From the NCBI GenBank assembly GCA_031763025.1, contig JASSKH010000006.1:2522958-2586957 (forward strand): DNA of 64,000 nucleotides, read 5' to 3'. This document shows positions 14,401 to 27,958 of this stretch, one piece after another. The position numbers and the translations under genes are program-made. Position 1 is the first letter of the stretch. Every line of letters begins with the position of its first letter. Source of the stretch: Macrocystis pyrifera. Lineage: Eukaryota; Sar; Phaeophyceae; Laminariales; Laminariaceae. The notes beneath the pieces are model-generated. The model was not told where the DNA came from, searched no databases, and saw only the letters and a list, made by a program, of their open reading frames with translations.

Positions 14401-17400
14401 GGGGGGGGACGGGGGTGGGGGGGGGGTGGAGCGTATAGCGTATTTCCAATAGTGTCCTATTCGTATCATGGTACAAGCAGAAGCGCTGGCTCGTTTTTTT
14501 GCCTCCCGACCCCCGCTCCTCTTTTATGTGAACCTGTGCACTTTCGCTGTTGATCTCCCGCCTTTCTGTGGGCTTATTGTTTGCACGTTGAAGCACTGTG
14601 AATACGAGTAGACACTGGTTGGCGGCTCCTCTTCATCCGAACGTACGCGCTTTGGCTGTTGATTTTTTCGCCTTCCTGTGACTTTGAACTATTTGTACGT
14701 TCGATCGCGTACTATTACGGGGGGGCACAGTAAATTGGACCAAAATATTGTTCAAGTGAAAATATACGGAAATATATATAGGTTTTTGTATGTACCGTGA
14801 GTCCTATTTACTATGCCCCCCCCGTAATTCGTATGCTGTTGCCTGTTGTTTCGGCGACGTTTGCGGCTGCCTCGTGCCTCGGGGGTGTTGTTCCACGTCT
14901 CGGTTTTGTACTCTCTGTAGCACTTGGACGGTGTTTTTTTTTTTTTTTTTTGCAACCGCCGCGGAGAATGAATGTTAAATGTTTTGTGCCGCCATACTTT
15001 TTATGGTGGTATTTTACGGGGACCATCTTAAGTGGGACCCGATATTGTTGGTAAAAATGGGTAAATGTTTCGGTTTTCGTGTGTACCGTGGGTCCTATTT
15101 ACTATGGTGCCCCCGCAATAGGTGCTGGCGAAGAGCGTGTAATAGGTGCGGTTATCAGCTTCTGGTGCCGTATTGCTGCCAACAACGCAAGGTGATGCAC
15201 CCACTGGGATGAATTTCGGAGACATGTCACTCCACATGTACGAAGGAGATGCACGAAGGAGGGGGGTGGGGACACGCATAAAAGAAAACGGTGGCTTTGG
15301 AAATTTCTCGTCGAGGCAAAACTCCCTGACGCGTTGTTCGGCGTCGGCTGAAAAAAACTCTCTCCCCGTTGCCCTGAAAAAACAAGATGTCAAGCGTGAA
15401 AAATTTTCCGAGAGGCTTTGCGTAAAACTTGATGCTTGCGGTGTTGATTTCGTACGGTGTTTGGGGGTCTTAATTTCTACCTTGTGTTGGACTGCTGGAA
15501 AGTGGCCCAGCACCTCACGGGGCAGCTGGCTTGCTCAATACCTTTTACTTGCAGCTGGTACAACACGCACGTACACCGGTGTACTATTCTGTCCGTAGCT
15601 GGCGAGAGTTGTTTTTATGGCCGTCATTAAGAAAGCGTTTGGGGTGTTCTCCGAAGGGTGAAACGTCTTTTGATATTTCCGGACACCGTCGTATACCTCA
15701 CGGAGCCCTGGCGCTGGCTGTTGCTGCTCGGAATAATGCCCTAGACCTTGGGCTATTACGGGGACCATAGTAAATAGGACCAAATATTGTTAGTAAAAAT
15801 AGATAAATACATGGGTTTTTGTATTGTTAGTAAAAATAGATAAATACATACCAGGTAGGTTTTTATGTATACCATAGGTCCTGATCACCATCGACCCCCG
15901 TAAATAGCTTGACCTGATGATACCATTGCACATGGTGCAAAAGCTCGTGTGTATCACGCAAGACGGCGTACCCCCCCCGGGCGGGTTCACCGGGGGCGCA
16001 GGCAGGCAATGAAAATGGTGGCTCTGAAAGAAATTTGAAACAAGATGTTTCCATATATATATATATATATATATAGACGCATCTCTCGGCGTTTGCGCCT
16101 TCCCATTGTCGAGAAAATTGGCCCTGAAATTCGTCTGGGGGGTGTGTGTTGTCATGCGTGTTAATATACGCGATTACATCTTCAAAAGGAAGATGACGAT
16201 ACCGCAGGTTTTGTTTGGGTGACCGTCCTTCTGATACGCCAGCGGTGGCACCGTGGTATGCACTGGAAGACCACCCCCCCTTTTTAGAACCGCAGTCCCT
16301 TTTTGGGGACAAATTACTTGAAATTTGACTGGTTTGTACCCAAAACGGGACTGCAGTCCAAAAAGGGTTGAGAAAATTTACGTGGTGTACCGGTCTTAAT
16401 CTCTATTTTGGTCTTGACAATGGGCGCAGGCAGCACTCGTGCCTGGTGTGTGTCCTTGTGTCTTGTAAAAAACGTGTTTGTCCGGCAGTCTGCTGCGTCG
16501 AATGCTGTTGCTTGCGGTTGACGCCGGCTACGATCGGGGTACGCACTTACGACGATCGTAGCACTTTTTGTTTGCCTGATGGGGCAATATTTTATGACTG
16601 CCGCGGGTCCTTTCATATCCCTTGATAACCCGTCTGGTATATGCTGCAGTCCCGTTTTTTTGTAAGACAAACGATTCAAATTCCCAAGTAGTTTTATCCC
16701 CCCAAACCCGTCGCACTTTTTTGTTTTTTTCCTTATGAGGCAATATTTGCGACTGCCGTGGGCCCTTAAAATTCCCGTGTAGTGTACTTTTGAGTCCTAT
16801 TTTTGGGGGGACAAACCAGTCGAATTCTGAGTAGTTTTATCCCCCAAAGGGGACAAGAGCAGTCCTGGAAGGGTTAATAAACCAAGCGGAGTCTCGTACC
16901 CCAATCACCGTGTCGTCTGAAGCACTGCTTTTCGCCTTGACACGCTGTTATTCGCTGTTAGCCCAGGCCATGGGGTTGCACATCTCGGACCATAAAGTAT
17001 GTCAGGAGGCACGTCAAGCAAAGGCGAGACGTGGGCTGTCAAGGGTGTAGGGGCGAACGTTCCACAATAAAAAACCTGCTGCTGCTGCTGTATATAGTAG
17101 TTTGATGTCGGTCGAGGCTATGTAGTCAGAGGGCAAGATAGCTGTCTTTTCAAGAGGTGAAGATGCCGTCTCCTGGATATCTTTCCCCTTGGACGGGTGA
17201 TCGATTCTCACTTGATGGTCTTGGTTAGATATTTCCTTGCAAGGCAGATAGATCGTGTGTTTTTTCCTGATGTGTACGATCTGTTTGATCTGTACGATCT
17301 AGTTACGCTAGCTCATGTTGCCGGCTGGGACCCGTAATACCCCGCATGATCTGGCACATGGTTCCTGGGTTGGGGGACCTGTACCGCGCAGATCCTGCAC

Positions 17401-18065
17401 GGCTTCTCACTGTGGCAGGTGAGGAGCTAGATTATCCATACAGTAGATCATGAAGAGACCCCCCAAAAAGGAAGGTGTGCGCCCTTCTCGTTTGGATATG
17501 CCAGGTATGCAGTACCCCCCCCCCCCCCCCATACATGAGGGCGATCTGTCTGAGTACGCCGGTATCTCGATAGAAAGTCGGTCAAAATCGCTTTGGCGCC
17601 GCTGGGGGAATTGCACTCAATAACCTGGGATGAATAGAAGGCGGCTTCATCCCGATGTGGCTTTTGTTTTTTCTGGCACACCAACCACCGCCTTTTTCTG
17701 CTGTGGGGCCCTACTGTATACCTGGTACATACGTATAAAGCACTGAAAAGTTCGTCTTTGGGCGTTACGAGTGGTGCCGAGACTGTTGGCGCTATATACG
17801 TGGGCGCTTGCCTCAATCCAGCGATCGGTCGATCGATCGATCGATCAAGCTCTTGAGCTCTCTCGCTACGACGACCCTATCGCTCTTTTTCTTGTGCGGA
17901 GTTATCAGATCATACATGCCACCGTAGAGCAAATCACACCATTCGTCGTGTGGCAACAAGTCACACGCCGTCCGCAGTAGCAGCAGTACACACCGGTATA
18001 CACAAGGCTCTTCTGAACATCAGACCAACATGTATAGCATGCATGGCTCTCTCCGCTCCGCTCCC

Positions 18066-18150
<85 letters not shown>

Positions 18151-21100
18151 ACCCCCCGCCCGGTCCCGGTCCCGGTCCCGGTTGTAGTCTACTTTGTATA
18201 TATATATTTTTCTTTCTGCACGTGGGGCCTTGGAATCTGAAGGCCGAACGAAAAGAAAATAACCCTTTTGCTGCTGCTGCTGCTGCTGCTGCTGCTGTCT
18301 GTTTCCGGTGATCGGCAAGTAATTGTTCCTTTTGCGTCCCGCGCCTCTCTCTGCCCGTCTCGTGGCTCGGTAATATTTTTGCTGCTGCTGCTGCCGCTGC
18401 TGCTATCTTGACGTCCTACTGGCTGACGGCCTGTTTCGGCTTACTAATGGATGATCCCCGCTTTGACTTCCTGCTTCTCTTGTCTGCTTTCATTTCCTGC
18501 TGTTTTACACGGGCTTGTTTGTTTTCCTACTGCCCGTCCGTGTGCTCACCCGCTTGCTTGCGTGCGGCCGTGCTTTGACTGTTTATTGCTTGGTTCGGCG
18601 AAGGTGACGAGTCATATGATAGAGTGCCCGCCTCACCTAATCGGTCTGCTTATCGGACGCGGCGGGTCCACGATCAAGCGCATCAAGGTGAGACAAGCGC
18701 CTACAGCAGCATACAGCCAGCCCTGACCCCACCCCCTCCAGAACGGGCTCGAAAATAACGCGAGGATGCAACCACAGCGGTAGGCGTGATGATCCTCCTA
18801 CTGTAAGTACTGCTGTAGTACTATTGATAAGACAACCCATACGTATGCCGGCCATGTATATTTGTGCGTAGGATATAATTTTATGCTGTTTTCGCCCGTA
18901 TTGGTGACACTTTCATGCCGCCGTAGCAATCGTTGCGTATGTTTACAGGTGCTAGCAGTAGGTGTCGTACACCTCCCACTCCGGAACTGGTTGGAGCCTG
19001 TCCTATCTGTGTTGTGACCAAGGGTGGGCGGGGGGGGATCAGATGTCGACCCCTTTGTATTAGTTGTGCGTACTCTGCTATTACAGGGGTCCATAGTTAA
19101 CGGGACCAAATTTTGTTAGTAAAGATAGGCAAATATATGTTTTTTTATGTACACCATAGGTCCTGTTAACTATGGACCCCCCGTAATGGCTTCTTGGTTT
19201 CTCTAAGACCTGGCTGTGATGGCCGGCTGGACCACGAAGATGCCAGTTGACTTGTCTGTTCTTCCCTGTAGCTAGGCTAGTACTGCGCTGTTTTTGGTGT
19301 TTGTTGGTTATCATCCCATGCGTTGTGTTCGCCCTTGCTTTCTCTCCTTCCCTCCTTCCTGTGGTCGAAAACTCAGATCCGAGGTCACGAAGTAGGCTCT
19401 TGTCCCTCCTCTACCCACTTCGTGCTGGGCCCATGCCTTTTTTGAGGCATGCCTGATATCCTTTTCTGAAACAGCGTGTCTGAGCGCCCTTTTTGTGTCT
19501 TGAGTATTTCGCACGGTTCGTGCTTTGCAACTTTATCGCGAGGAGACTTGAGCTCTTTCTTCCGTCGTCGACTCGCGCCGAATGGTATAAATATCTGCCA
19601 GGTATCAGGTATACCTGGTACGGTACGCGAACATGTAAAATACACTATCAATACTAGCAGGTGTATAATGTCTGACTATTTCCCAAGTAAGTTTTCCCCA
19701 AGACGGGGGTGCAGGCCTAAATATACTAGTTTTAGCGTACGAGGCAGTTGTTTGACGGCTGCGTGGCGGCTTTGACGGCTGCCCGTCAACGAGCAAGATG
19801 ACAGCTTTGGGGTAGACTTGGCTGTTGAGGCATCTGACTTTTATCTGTGATACGATAGCTATTTGAAACATCTCACTTTAATCGTTGATTTTTGAGATTG
19901 GCGTTTTACTTTTTCACGTTGCCCTGGAGACTGGAGACGGTTGGCCCGCTTCAAAGGGGCGTATTTTTGTTGTTGTGCTGTTCTGAGATTAGTGACCACG
20001 TTCGTTTATTTTCTTCTCTTGTCCCGTTTTTGTTTCTCCTTGGGCAGCGACGTCGAAACAGAAAAGTGATGCCTTGCCTTGGATACGGGTACAGCTCTAA
20101 AGGATAAGAGACGTTACAGCAGTAGTATTAATTACAGCCACCGGCAACTGCAGTTATTAATGTTAATAGTAATGGAGTGATGTATCGGTACTGCTGTTGT
20201 TGTGTTTTGTTGATCTCAAATTAACTCATTGCCACATTATGTCTGTTTGTCGTTCGTGGCCACGAGACACACAGGTTACACAACCACTGCAGTCAGCCAG
20301 CTGCCACCCCTGTGTTAGATGCTCATGAACAGCGGGGAGGCTGTATCACACATTTCACAACTGATTTAACATTCAACATCTATTAATACTAGTAAATGAT
20401 AACACTGAATCGGCAACGATCGTCTCGTGTTGAATAATAAAAGAGTCGAAAAAAGTCTCCGCGAGCCTACGGGACGTCCCCCTCGGCGCGGCAAGCGCGT
20501 AGCAAGCAGCAGCGGAGGCAGCGCGTTGTGCTGCATATGCATTCGCTCGCGCGTGTCATTGATAGTAGTAAATCTCCGCGGCGATCCAGCCGTAGTGTGC
20601 AGAGTATACTATCCCTGGCACACTGGTAGTTCGCAGGGGGCGATTTCGTCCATGACACCTCGTGTCAACCGGCGACGTCGTTTCCCTCGTGTCAAACGTC
20701 ATTGCCGTGTGTTCGTTGCCTTTTGGTTGTTCAACCGTTCCTTCGTACATACATATCCCATGTATACCCTACGTACGTCACGAGGCGTTGGCGACGATGA
20801 GTGGCTCAACAGGTTAAATGCCACTTTCACTTTGCTGCCGTGGCGTGTGTGGGGTAGTTTTCTGTTATACCTGGCTGGTACAATTGACAGCCGGGTTGAA
20901 AACGAAAAAGGTATGCGTACCAGGTAGAGCGCAAGTATATGCTTTTGTGTGTTGTGCTCCCTTGTCGATGCGAAAGCGCAAAAGAGCGTGGGTTAGCAAA
21001 ACCCGATGAAAATCGACGGGCAGTGGGAGCACTGAACCGTGTCCTTGATGAAATAGGAAGCATGTGCACGTGCACGCGCGCCGGAGGTTTGGAGAAGGAG

Positions 21101-22190
21101 TGGCAGCTGTGAAGACTGACGACGGTTTTGTCCAGAAGGGCATCGAGTTTTAGGACCTCTTTGCCAGGTTGATACTATTAGTACGAGGTTGTCGTAGCTG
21201 GAAAATGGAAAGAAAAAAGACGATTCGAGAGCAAGAAAAAAATGGAGCTGCCCTTTCTGCTTCACTTTGTAGTTGTGCCGCCTTCCTTGTTGACCCCGCT
21301 GGCAATCGGCACGGCAGTGTGAACTTGCTTGCCTGTGGCGGCAGTATCGATGCACGCCTTGGCTGTGCCATCTGAGGCCGGCGGCTTGCCTTCGCGGGAG
21401 GCCAGGCGGGGAAGTCGGGGGCATTTGGGTATAGCTTGGGCCACAAGCTGAAGACCTCCTGCTCTTTTCCTCTTGTTTTCTTGTTGTGGTGGCGAAAATG
21501 ACCATCCGGTGCCCGCCCTAATCTCTGGAGGTTCGAAGATGGTGTGGTCTACAGCAGTATGTACGAGTATATAGACTATTACGGGGTACTATAGTAAGTA
21601 GGACCAAGTACTGCTAGTAAAAAATACGTAAATATTTAGGATTTTGTGTGCACCGTAGGTCCTATTAACTATGGACCCCCCTTGTAGTACGAATATTATG
21701 TATGAAATATTATGTACCAGGTACTGTATCTGGTTTTTTCCCTTGGTATGGGAACTACTGTTTGTAAGTCAATATTCAACCCAATCGTGGTGTGTCTTAA
21801 ATTGACAAGAAAAGTATTGTCACAGCTGCGTCGGCCGCGGCTTTTGATGTGAGCTATATCCCATATATTGTTGGTAGCATGCTAGTGGTGTCCGAACTGG
21901 TGATGTGTACCTGCACAGCAGTACCAGGGGGTACCTATCAATAATGGCAGTTAAGAAACAGGAAAACTGGCCCGGGCTGGAATTCTTATTTGAGAACGTG
22001 TGCGTTCGACAGCTGACTCCAGGATAACCACTTCCCGAAGTTCTTGTTTTCGTGGAAAAATGCTCAGTCTGCCTTTTCTTGTTTCTCGTTTTCTTGATAC
22101 TGTGGGTGTCCGGTACTGCTGTGTATGGTACCAGGTTACATATATAATGCGTCGCGAGGAGACGTACTGCGGTAATTATGCGAGTAAACG

Positions 22191-22249
<59 letters not shown>

Positions 22250-22604
22250 ATCCGTCTCCGGGCCGACTTTTCGAGCTCGATATTTCCACAGCAAGAATAG
22301 AGTCAGCGCCGAAAAGCCGAAAAGGGTGGTGTTGGGCTGTGTCCGGAAACGCTCGTTTTGGTATTGGCACCTTCTTTTGGTTTGACTGGGACGCAGGCGG
22401 CATACACACTCGTCCTGCTGGCTGATGGTGCTGCTTGCGCGCTTACCATACACGCGCTCGAGCGTAGTAGTCCTGGTCAGAGAAGTTGAACCAAGCTGAA
22501 TAGTTGTACGTACGTACTGCAGTTGTGTTTTGTTTGGTGGGTATTATATCTCTTGGGGTCTCAAAAGCAGTTTTTTTGTTCTTGTTTTTTGTTGTTGCTG
22601 TTTT

Positions 22605-22635
<31 letters not shown>

Positions 22636-25600
22636 GGGGGGCGTTTGTGGGAGTTGAAAAGGGGAAAAAAGGGACCACAAAAAAAAAAATGTATTTACGA
22701 TGACGGCATGAACCAATAAAAAAAGACGGAAAAGAAGAACGGGGTTGCTGAGCTTGGTGAAGTTTTTCCAACGAAAATGCAAGGTGTATACCGTACTCGT
22801 ATAGAAAAACACAGACGATAGCACACCCTCCCCTAGGAAAACCAACACCGGGGGACATATTTTTTTTTGTCGCTTTTCGACCGTCGGTATGTCACCGGGC
22901 GGGGGTACGTTGAGTACCACACGAAGCAACCCACCGGAGGATTAAAAAAGGGCGGGCGGGGGGGCAACTGAGGTTTCGTGAAGTTTTCAACGAAAATGCA
23001 AGGAGTTGTGGAAATTGTGTTATCATACCGGGGGTGTATACACACGATGTCGACGGGTAGAAAGAACGGTCAATGTGAAGAACATACACATCACGCGAAC
23101 GTGCGGCAAAAGTTGCCTTTCTTGGGGGGGCGGACGCGAGAGGAGAAAGCTGACGACACTAAAAAGTGACGATTGCAGCGATGCCCGCGGCTGTGCGATT
23201 TGGGGTATATATAGTACTAGGATGTGTCCGGGCTGCAACGCAAGGAGTCGTAAGGTCCTACGTGCGCTATATACGCGAACTGCTTGTTGGACGGCCAACG
23301 CCGCTCGCATACATATGTGTCACCATGAAAAATATCGTTACGAGTTTGGTGGCTGTTTGTATCTGGGGGTCAATAGGTGCACACTTCGTCCTCGAAGTGC
23401 TGGGTTGTGGGATGTACGAGCTCGTGCGATCGTTTAATTGATTGTGAAAACCCTGCCGTGCGTACGTGCGTAGTGGCGGTAACGTTCGGCGGCAAGCGGT
23501 CCGCCCGATGATAGAGCAAAGGCCCCTGTCGTCTTCCTGTTGACTGTTGACTTGCGTGGCGAGTGCCGCTTGATGTTCGTGTGATTTGACGCAAGGTTAG
23601 CCCACAACACTGCAGAGTGTGGTTCCATCTGTCTCAGCTGTTTTTACTGCCTCGTAACGTACATTTTGTTAAGAGTATACAATACCAGTACACCGTAGAC
23701 ATGGCCCGCTGGGATGAATAAAGCCCGGACGCATTTTTTTTTTTTGTTTTGTCTTCTTTCGAAGCACGAAAAAGTGTGCTCTCGGAAAAATCTCCAGAAA
23801 ATTCCCATTCCGATGACATAGACGACGCGCGCACCGCGATGCGTTTGTGTGCGCGCTCTGCCCGTCGAGACGAATCAACTTGGGAACTTCATCCGCGGGA
23901 GGGGGGTGTTTGGTTGCGTCTTGCCGTACTGGTTGGTATTTTCTCTAGGGTTCACCCACCTGTATTCCCCACCTTGAAAATGAACGTGTTGTAATTCCAA
24001 TTACTGATGTCATACATACTCTTATGTACGTAGATACTATTACGGGGGTCGATAGTTAATAGGACCTATGGTATACATAAAAAAACCAATGTATTTAACT
24101 ATTCTTACTAACAATATTTGGTCCTATTTGCTATGGCCCCCTGTAATATAAATCTATCAAGGAGTAGTGGTATATATGTATTACTTCGCCAAAACGAGCG
24201 CGTTGCTTTCGACCTGACAGGCTTTTTTGTGGGGCAATTTGGTCGTGGACGAGGACCATCACGAAACATGGGAGTATTTTCTTCTTTAATTTTACTCTTT
24301 TGTCTTGACTAACTTGGCAAGTCTCGGAAAGAAAAAAAGGGATGGGAGAAGAAGAACTATTTCCAAAATCAGGAACACGCTTCGACTTTTAGAAAATAAA
24401 AGAGAGCAAAACAGGATTTTCAAGACTTGAATAAGACAGAACACACCAACAATCTTCGACAATTATTTAGCACGGTAACGGCTCTTAGTATTTAAAACAG
24501 GAAGCAAGAGCAGGATCGTTTTTGCAGTATGTGGGATGAGAGTTTTTTTTTTTGGCATTGTAGACGTGTTTTCGGCGGTATAATAGCGGAAGCGTCGTAT
24601 GTGCGTTCTGTAGTGTTCTCTATTTTTCTACTTTTGACGGTAGAAAAAAATAGTTTACTTCGCGATGATTCTTTTGGGAGGGCCAAATTGGGTGTGTTTG
24701 TATTATCCTCGTGCCCGTGGTTCGTTTTCATTGCGGACTCTTCTCAAGATTGTGGGCGTTGAGGCTTCGCGCATGTTATGCTCGTACTCGTATCGTCGTT
24801 GTGTGTTGTGTTCTCCTTGGTTGAACGCGTGCTTCGGGGACAGCAGTCTGAGCAACCGGAACGCCTACGTACCACAACCGGCTTTTTTCATTTTTTTTTT
24901 TTTTTCCCCCCCCCATCACATCTCTCTTACATATTTCCCCATAGGACATGCCTCTCCAGCTCCCTCTCCCTGTCGTTAATCGTAGCCCCCATTGTAAAAC
25001 TACTCTTGTGGGACTCACTTGACTCCGTTAGGACTACGGTCCCGTGTGGGGGAAATCCAGTCAAAGTCTTTAAGTAGTTTGTCCCCCAAACGGGAGTGCG
25101 GTCCTAAAGAGGTCAACATGTAGCGACTTTAAATATGCGAGAGGTGCGGTCTTGGCCAAGACTTGGAGCGCGCGCACCAGCAGTGGGATGGAAGAAAGGG
25201 GGGAAGCCATACATGCCACGCCACGCGGGAGGGGGAGGGAGCTCACACACTTCGTGCGGCGTGTTTTTGCTCTACGAGCGTTGCACCGCTCATGCTGTTG
25301 TTCCAACCGCTAGGAGCCGTATGGCAGTTGTGTTCCAGTTGGACCTATCAATGGGTGGAACCGATCGATGCTGCTACTGCCGTACCGAGTTATGTACCTG
25401 GCAGTGCTTTTGTTACGTACCGTGTGAAACACGCAGAGGATTATACACCCCCCCCCAGGGGGAGTCCCCAAGAGCTTGTTTTCTCGACCAACGCGGAGGG
25501 TGCATCGCCGAATGGAATGGTGTGTCTAATGGAACGTGCTCAAGAATATGTTTTCCCCAACGTCGCTGTTTTGGTTGTGTGCGCCTGGCTGCCTCCCCTC

Positions 25601-27918
25601 GAGGACTCAGTCTCGAAAAGTACGTCCTAGGGGGGGGAGGTGTTTTAGGAATGCAGTCCCGTTTGGGGGACAAAAGCCCTCAAATTATACACGGTATGTA
25701 TCGTATGTATTCATAGTTTGTCCCTCAAACCGGACTGCAGGACTTGAAATAAAAGGATTACTTACGTGTTTACGGTATTGTGTATTGTATCGTGTCGTGT
25801 CGTGTTTCGCGCTTTCGTCGGGAGGTCTCTTTTGCGTCACACGTGAGTGCATTAAGTTGACGGGTGCTGTTTTTGATAGGTGTCGCTGTTGATAGCGAGG
25901 ACACCCACCTGGGTAGAGTACCTCAGCAGCCCGGGGGCTTGCCGATGCTGGCATAACCACGGGACCAGCCGCGCCGGCGGCACAACCTGGTTATGGTGCG
26001 TATCAGAGCGGTATGTGGAATGTTCACGTAGAGCGTACGAGTACGTTGAGATTGTCGTACGTGTGTGTTGGCGTGGTGTGTGTGCTGTGTGTTGTGTGCC
26101 ACGCGATTCACGTCGCCTGCTGTCCTTGCAGGTGTGTGCTTGCCATGTTAGTGTGTAGATATCACACCCCGGTGGTGAATGCCGCACAACTTCAATACTT
26201 CGAGTCCTCTATCACCGGGGTTGTGAAATAGATACCTGGTAACACCCGACCACAGGAAACCAGCCGGGGCAATGAAAAAAAAACAGCAAAACGCAAAAAT
26301 AATGATCACCCGGGGTGATTTCTTGCGTCAAATTCGGTGCGGTAAACCGTCGCGGCCCAGATGTAGCGACCTAAACACGACGACCGGGGGGGGAGGGGTT
26401 CTTACTTGATGTTCCGGTACAGCAAGTAGTACGGGCGCTAGGTATAGCGACCTAAACATTATCACTCTGGGTGGTTCCTTGCGTCGGCCTCCGGGGCACA
26501 GGCATACTATAGCGACCTAAAAAACAAAAAGGGCGCGCTTGCTATCCTCAGCTTGCGACGGGAAAAGCTCGTACAGCAGCATGAAAGATGTCGGGTGACA
26601 GCACTTTTTACCCCCTTTTGACAGACGGCAACGTTTCCCTTGATTAAGCCTCGACTGGCTCCAGATTTGCTAGGTTGTAGTGTGGAACAATCGGACCTAC
26701 ACACCCTCGGCAGCGCACATTTTGCCTCCCGTGACATGTCTTCTGATATAATTGTGCCAGCAGTAGGGCGGGCGTGCAACGGCAGAGTGTATAACAGTAC
26801 CGCTTCCAACCCTTTTACGACCGCGGTGCGCATGCACCTAAATCTGACGCTAATTCGAAGTGTTTTTCCCCACCTCGGGACTGCAGTCCGTGATGGGGTC
26901 GACCGGGAACATAGGCTTGATGTCTAGTAGAGAGCAAACAGTCCTTATTTTCCCGGTCAGAGAGATGCCGTATATTCTTGTCACGGGGGACCGTAGTAAA
27001 TAAGACCTACGGTACTCACTGAAACCTTTTCTGTTTACCTATTTTTACCAACAAAATTTGGTCCTAATTACTATGGCCCTCCCGTAGAATCGCACGGGTG
27101 GTAAGATGGCACGCCCCCGCGGACGAACTTTGAGGGTGATTTTTGCCTGACAGCGGAGGGGGTGCGACGAGTCTCACGTATGGACACATATCTACAGATT
27201 TAAGAAACAGCGGCTGTGAGATCGAGCATTTCGTCGAAACCGTCGAAACTCACATCTCGGCAAGTTGTGTGTGATGCTTCGAACTCGCGTACTTCGTACG
27301 GGTTCTATGTGGCCGCATGCGGGAAATGCAGTCCGTTACGCGAGGAAGACAAACTCTGAAGCCTTCAGAATGCAAGGAGTGGGTCGGGAATATATAGTAC
27401 CGACGAGGTCTTGCGGACGCCCCCGCCATTCTGGACGTGATTTGCCCTCCTTTGTTTCCGAGAAAATTATCTCGAGGGGGAAAATTGATTCCAGAGGCTG
27501 CTTGCTATCTGTCAAATCTATGTGCACGGTATGTAGCGTCATGCTTGGCGCTTGTACTTGTACCAAGCGCAGGCAGTACTTGCGGTAGATGTCATGGATC
27601 TCCTCTAACCCCAAAATACCATTCCCTTTTACCAACCATTGCAGTCCCGTTTCGGTGACGAACCTTCAACATTCTAGAGCGAGTTGTTTGTCCCTAAACG
27701 GGGCCGCGGTGCTGAAGAGGTTTAAGGTGCAGTCTGGACACATGTCCTTACATCGCAGATTTTTACCCGGCAGAGCCCGGACATGGTGCGTGTAGATGGC
27801 CGAGGCTGCGGTCGTGATGAACAAAAACGATTTGACGAAAAAAGCATTTTTTTTTTCCTGTCGAAAAAGTTTCGAGGACCGAGAAGAGTCTCAAAGTGTG
27901 CATCGTGTGCATGTGATT

Positions 27919-27958
<40 letters not shown>

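Larger units (their letters stand above)
7718..18603 (+). other. Intron 2 (10.9 kb)
   Basis: Donor GAG|GTGAGG, acceptor TTCGGCGAAG. It contains five family A MITEs, two partial family B copies, two family C copies, one D, two E, three I and one G repeat, the C33 tract at 8965-8997, the C84 tract at 18067-18150, and CTG/CAG microsatellites. Long frames here are low-complexity or chance frames; no host gene is recognised. Confidence 0.7.

Noticed and set aside
15028..15598. Overlapping ~150-160-residue frames on both strands as a gene nested in intron 2
   Set aside because: The stretch overlaps a family A MITE and a degenerate family C element, and the frames show no domain.
17950..18311. Long proline- or glycine-rich frames across the C84 tract (and similar ones at 8965, 22191, 27921, 54810)
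   Set aside because: They are translations of homopolymers with no conserved flanking sequence and open in several frames at once.
25135..25716. 193-residue plus-strand frame as a nested gene in intron 3
   Set aside because: Its neighbour frames are nearly as long, it ends within a family B element, and it has no domain or codon bias unlike the surroundings.
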